Shown here: positions 63,613 to 64,000 of the stretch, in pieces | Layout of the letters: each line of letters begins with the position of its first letter | Position numbering within the stretch: the stretch's first letter is position 1 | From: Spirochaetales bacterium | GTDB lineage: Bacteria > Spirochaetota > Spirochaetia > SZUA-6 > JAFGRV01 | DNA: 64,000 nt | Reading direction: 5' to 3' | NCBI GenBank assembly: GCA_016930085.1 | Contig: JAFGHO010000064.1 | Coordinates: 1-64,000 of the forward strand | Notes under the pieces: model-generated | What the model saw: only the letters and a program-made list of their open reading frames with translations | Told to the model about the DNA's origin: nothing | The model's database searches: none | Translations under genes and position numbers: made by a program

Positions 63613-64000
63613 TTATTCCTTTTTCCGGTAGTCCTGATATTCAAGATCATTCCGGTAGGTTATTTTTTTATTTTCGTGATTCCCCATGATCGTGGCGACG
63701 GGGCTGAAAAGAAGCATGTAAATCTGGGCATCGTCAAGTGCCGAATGGTCATGCTCCCGTGCGTAGTGGTGGGCTTTGAATAGTCTATTAAAGAGAAAAC
63801 CCTGGGGTGTCTGGGCTCCCCGAATCGCATCCCTGTTTAAATTCTTTTGAATGAATCCCTTATCATCCACCTCCTTGGGGGCATCCGGTATTTCAACAAC
63901 AGGGATACATGCCCCGTAAGCGATAGTCCCGTCGAAGACCTCCCGGATGAGGGATTCATTTATCCACGGACGGGCCCCGTCATGGATCAAGACATAGTGG
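63613..64000 (-). CDS. ispD: 2-C-methyl-D-erythritol 4-phosphate cytidylyltransferase, partial (5' end outside window)
   Basis: About 129 C-terminal residues. The visible sequence starts within HYVLIHDGARPW, the conserved acidic/metal site, and continues to the family's AYGACIPVVEIPDAPK, the TQTPQ-like RGAQTPQGF and the final acidic strand, here without the usual DDA spacing altered (SALDDAQIYML). The start codon and N-terminal CTP-binding loop lie beyond position 64000. Second MEP-pathway gene in the same operon as ispF. Confidence 0.93.
   Translation of the reverse strand, partial: HYVLIHDGARPWINESLIREVFDGTIAYGACIPVVEIPDAPKEVDDKGFIQKNLNRDAIRGAQTPQGFLFNRLFKAHHYAREHDHSALDDAQIYMLLFSPVATIMGNHENKKITYRNDLEYQDYRKKE

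Noticed and set aside
1-64000. CRISPR arrays, insertion sequences, prophage genes
   Set aside because: No regularly spaced repeats, transposase or integrase motifs, or phage structural proteins were seen on either strand.

Overview
The window reads as ordinary chromosome from a free-living, sugar-using member of the Spirochaetota. This is inferred from gene content, not from a search. The main pointers are an archaeal/eukaryotic-type two-subunit phenylalanyl-tRNA synthetase (a known spirochaete trait), separate ispD and ispF, relaxed lipoboxes (ending PGAC, PFSC, DAGC), a PilZ protein, a glycolysis marked by pyruvate phosphate dikinase, and several glycoside hydrolases. Genes are densely packed on both strands, with ATGA/TGATG/TAATG overlaps inside operons. 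I see no insertion sequence, prophage, CRISPR array, rRNA or replication origin. One tRNA gene (anticodon CAT) is present.

Layout. 0-8 kb: an unknown small protein, a DUF2339 membrane protein, a coiled-coil protein, a GH2 beta-mannosidase, a PEGA-like lipoprotein and an exported DJ-1/PfpI protein. 8-12.5 kb: an Opp/Yej-type ABC transporter (two permeases, two ATPases, no binding protein) whose ATPases carry substitutions in several catalytic motifs. 12.5-15 kb: the SxtJ / carbamoyltransferase / DUF5989 cassette, the last member being a 54-residue gene. 15-21.4 kb: two closely similar sigma-70 factors bracketing purine nucleoside phosphorylase and a JAB(RadC-like)-DinG helicase fusion. 21.7-31.2 kb: pyruvate phosphate dikinase, an endonuclease III relative, an ATPase-fold protein, a membrane spermidine-synthase-like protein and type III glutamine synthetase. 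31-39.5 kb: a bifunctional-nuclease-domain protein with a small MshEN-like partner, tRNA, CcdA plus TlpA-type thioredoxin, J-domain protein plus CPBP protease, PilZ protein, GH20 hexosaminidase and a DUF6062 protein. 40-43.6 kb: a soluble histidine kinase with a LacI-type sugar-binding sensor, plus its NarL-type regulator. 44.5-46.5 kb: an Rrf2 regulator / HD-domain / D-lactate dehydrogenase operon. 47-50.8 kb: pheS, pheT (broken by one in-frame amber codon) and an adenosine-specific kinase family gene. 50.8-64 kb: fabH, msrA, a divergent pyruvate-kinase-like protein, a GH2 beta-galactosidase, a three-gene ABC-2 exporter, asd, nth, htpG, ispF and the 3' part of ispD, which runs off the window.

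Central carbon genes (ppdK, D-lactate dehydrogenase, a degenerate pyruvate-kinase-like protein) fit fermentative metabolism. The three glycoside hydrolases and the sugar-sensor kinase fit polysaccharide or glycan use. The most notable points are the amber codon in pheT, the motif-degenerate Opp-type ATPases, the JAB-DinG fusion and the membrane-free LacI-fold sensor kinase.
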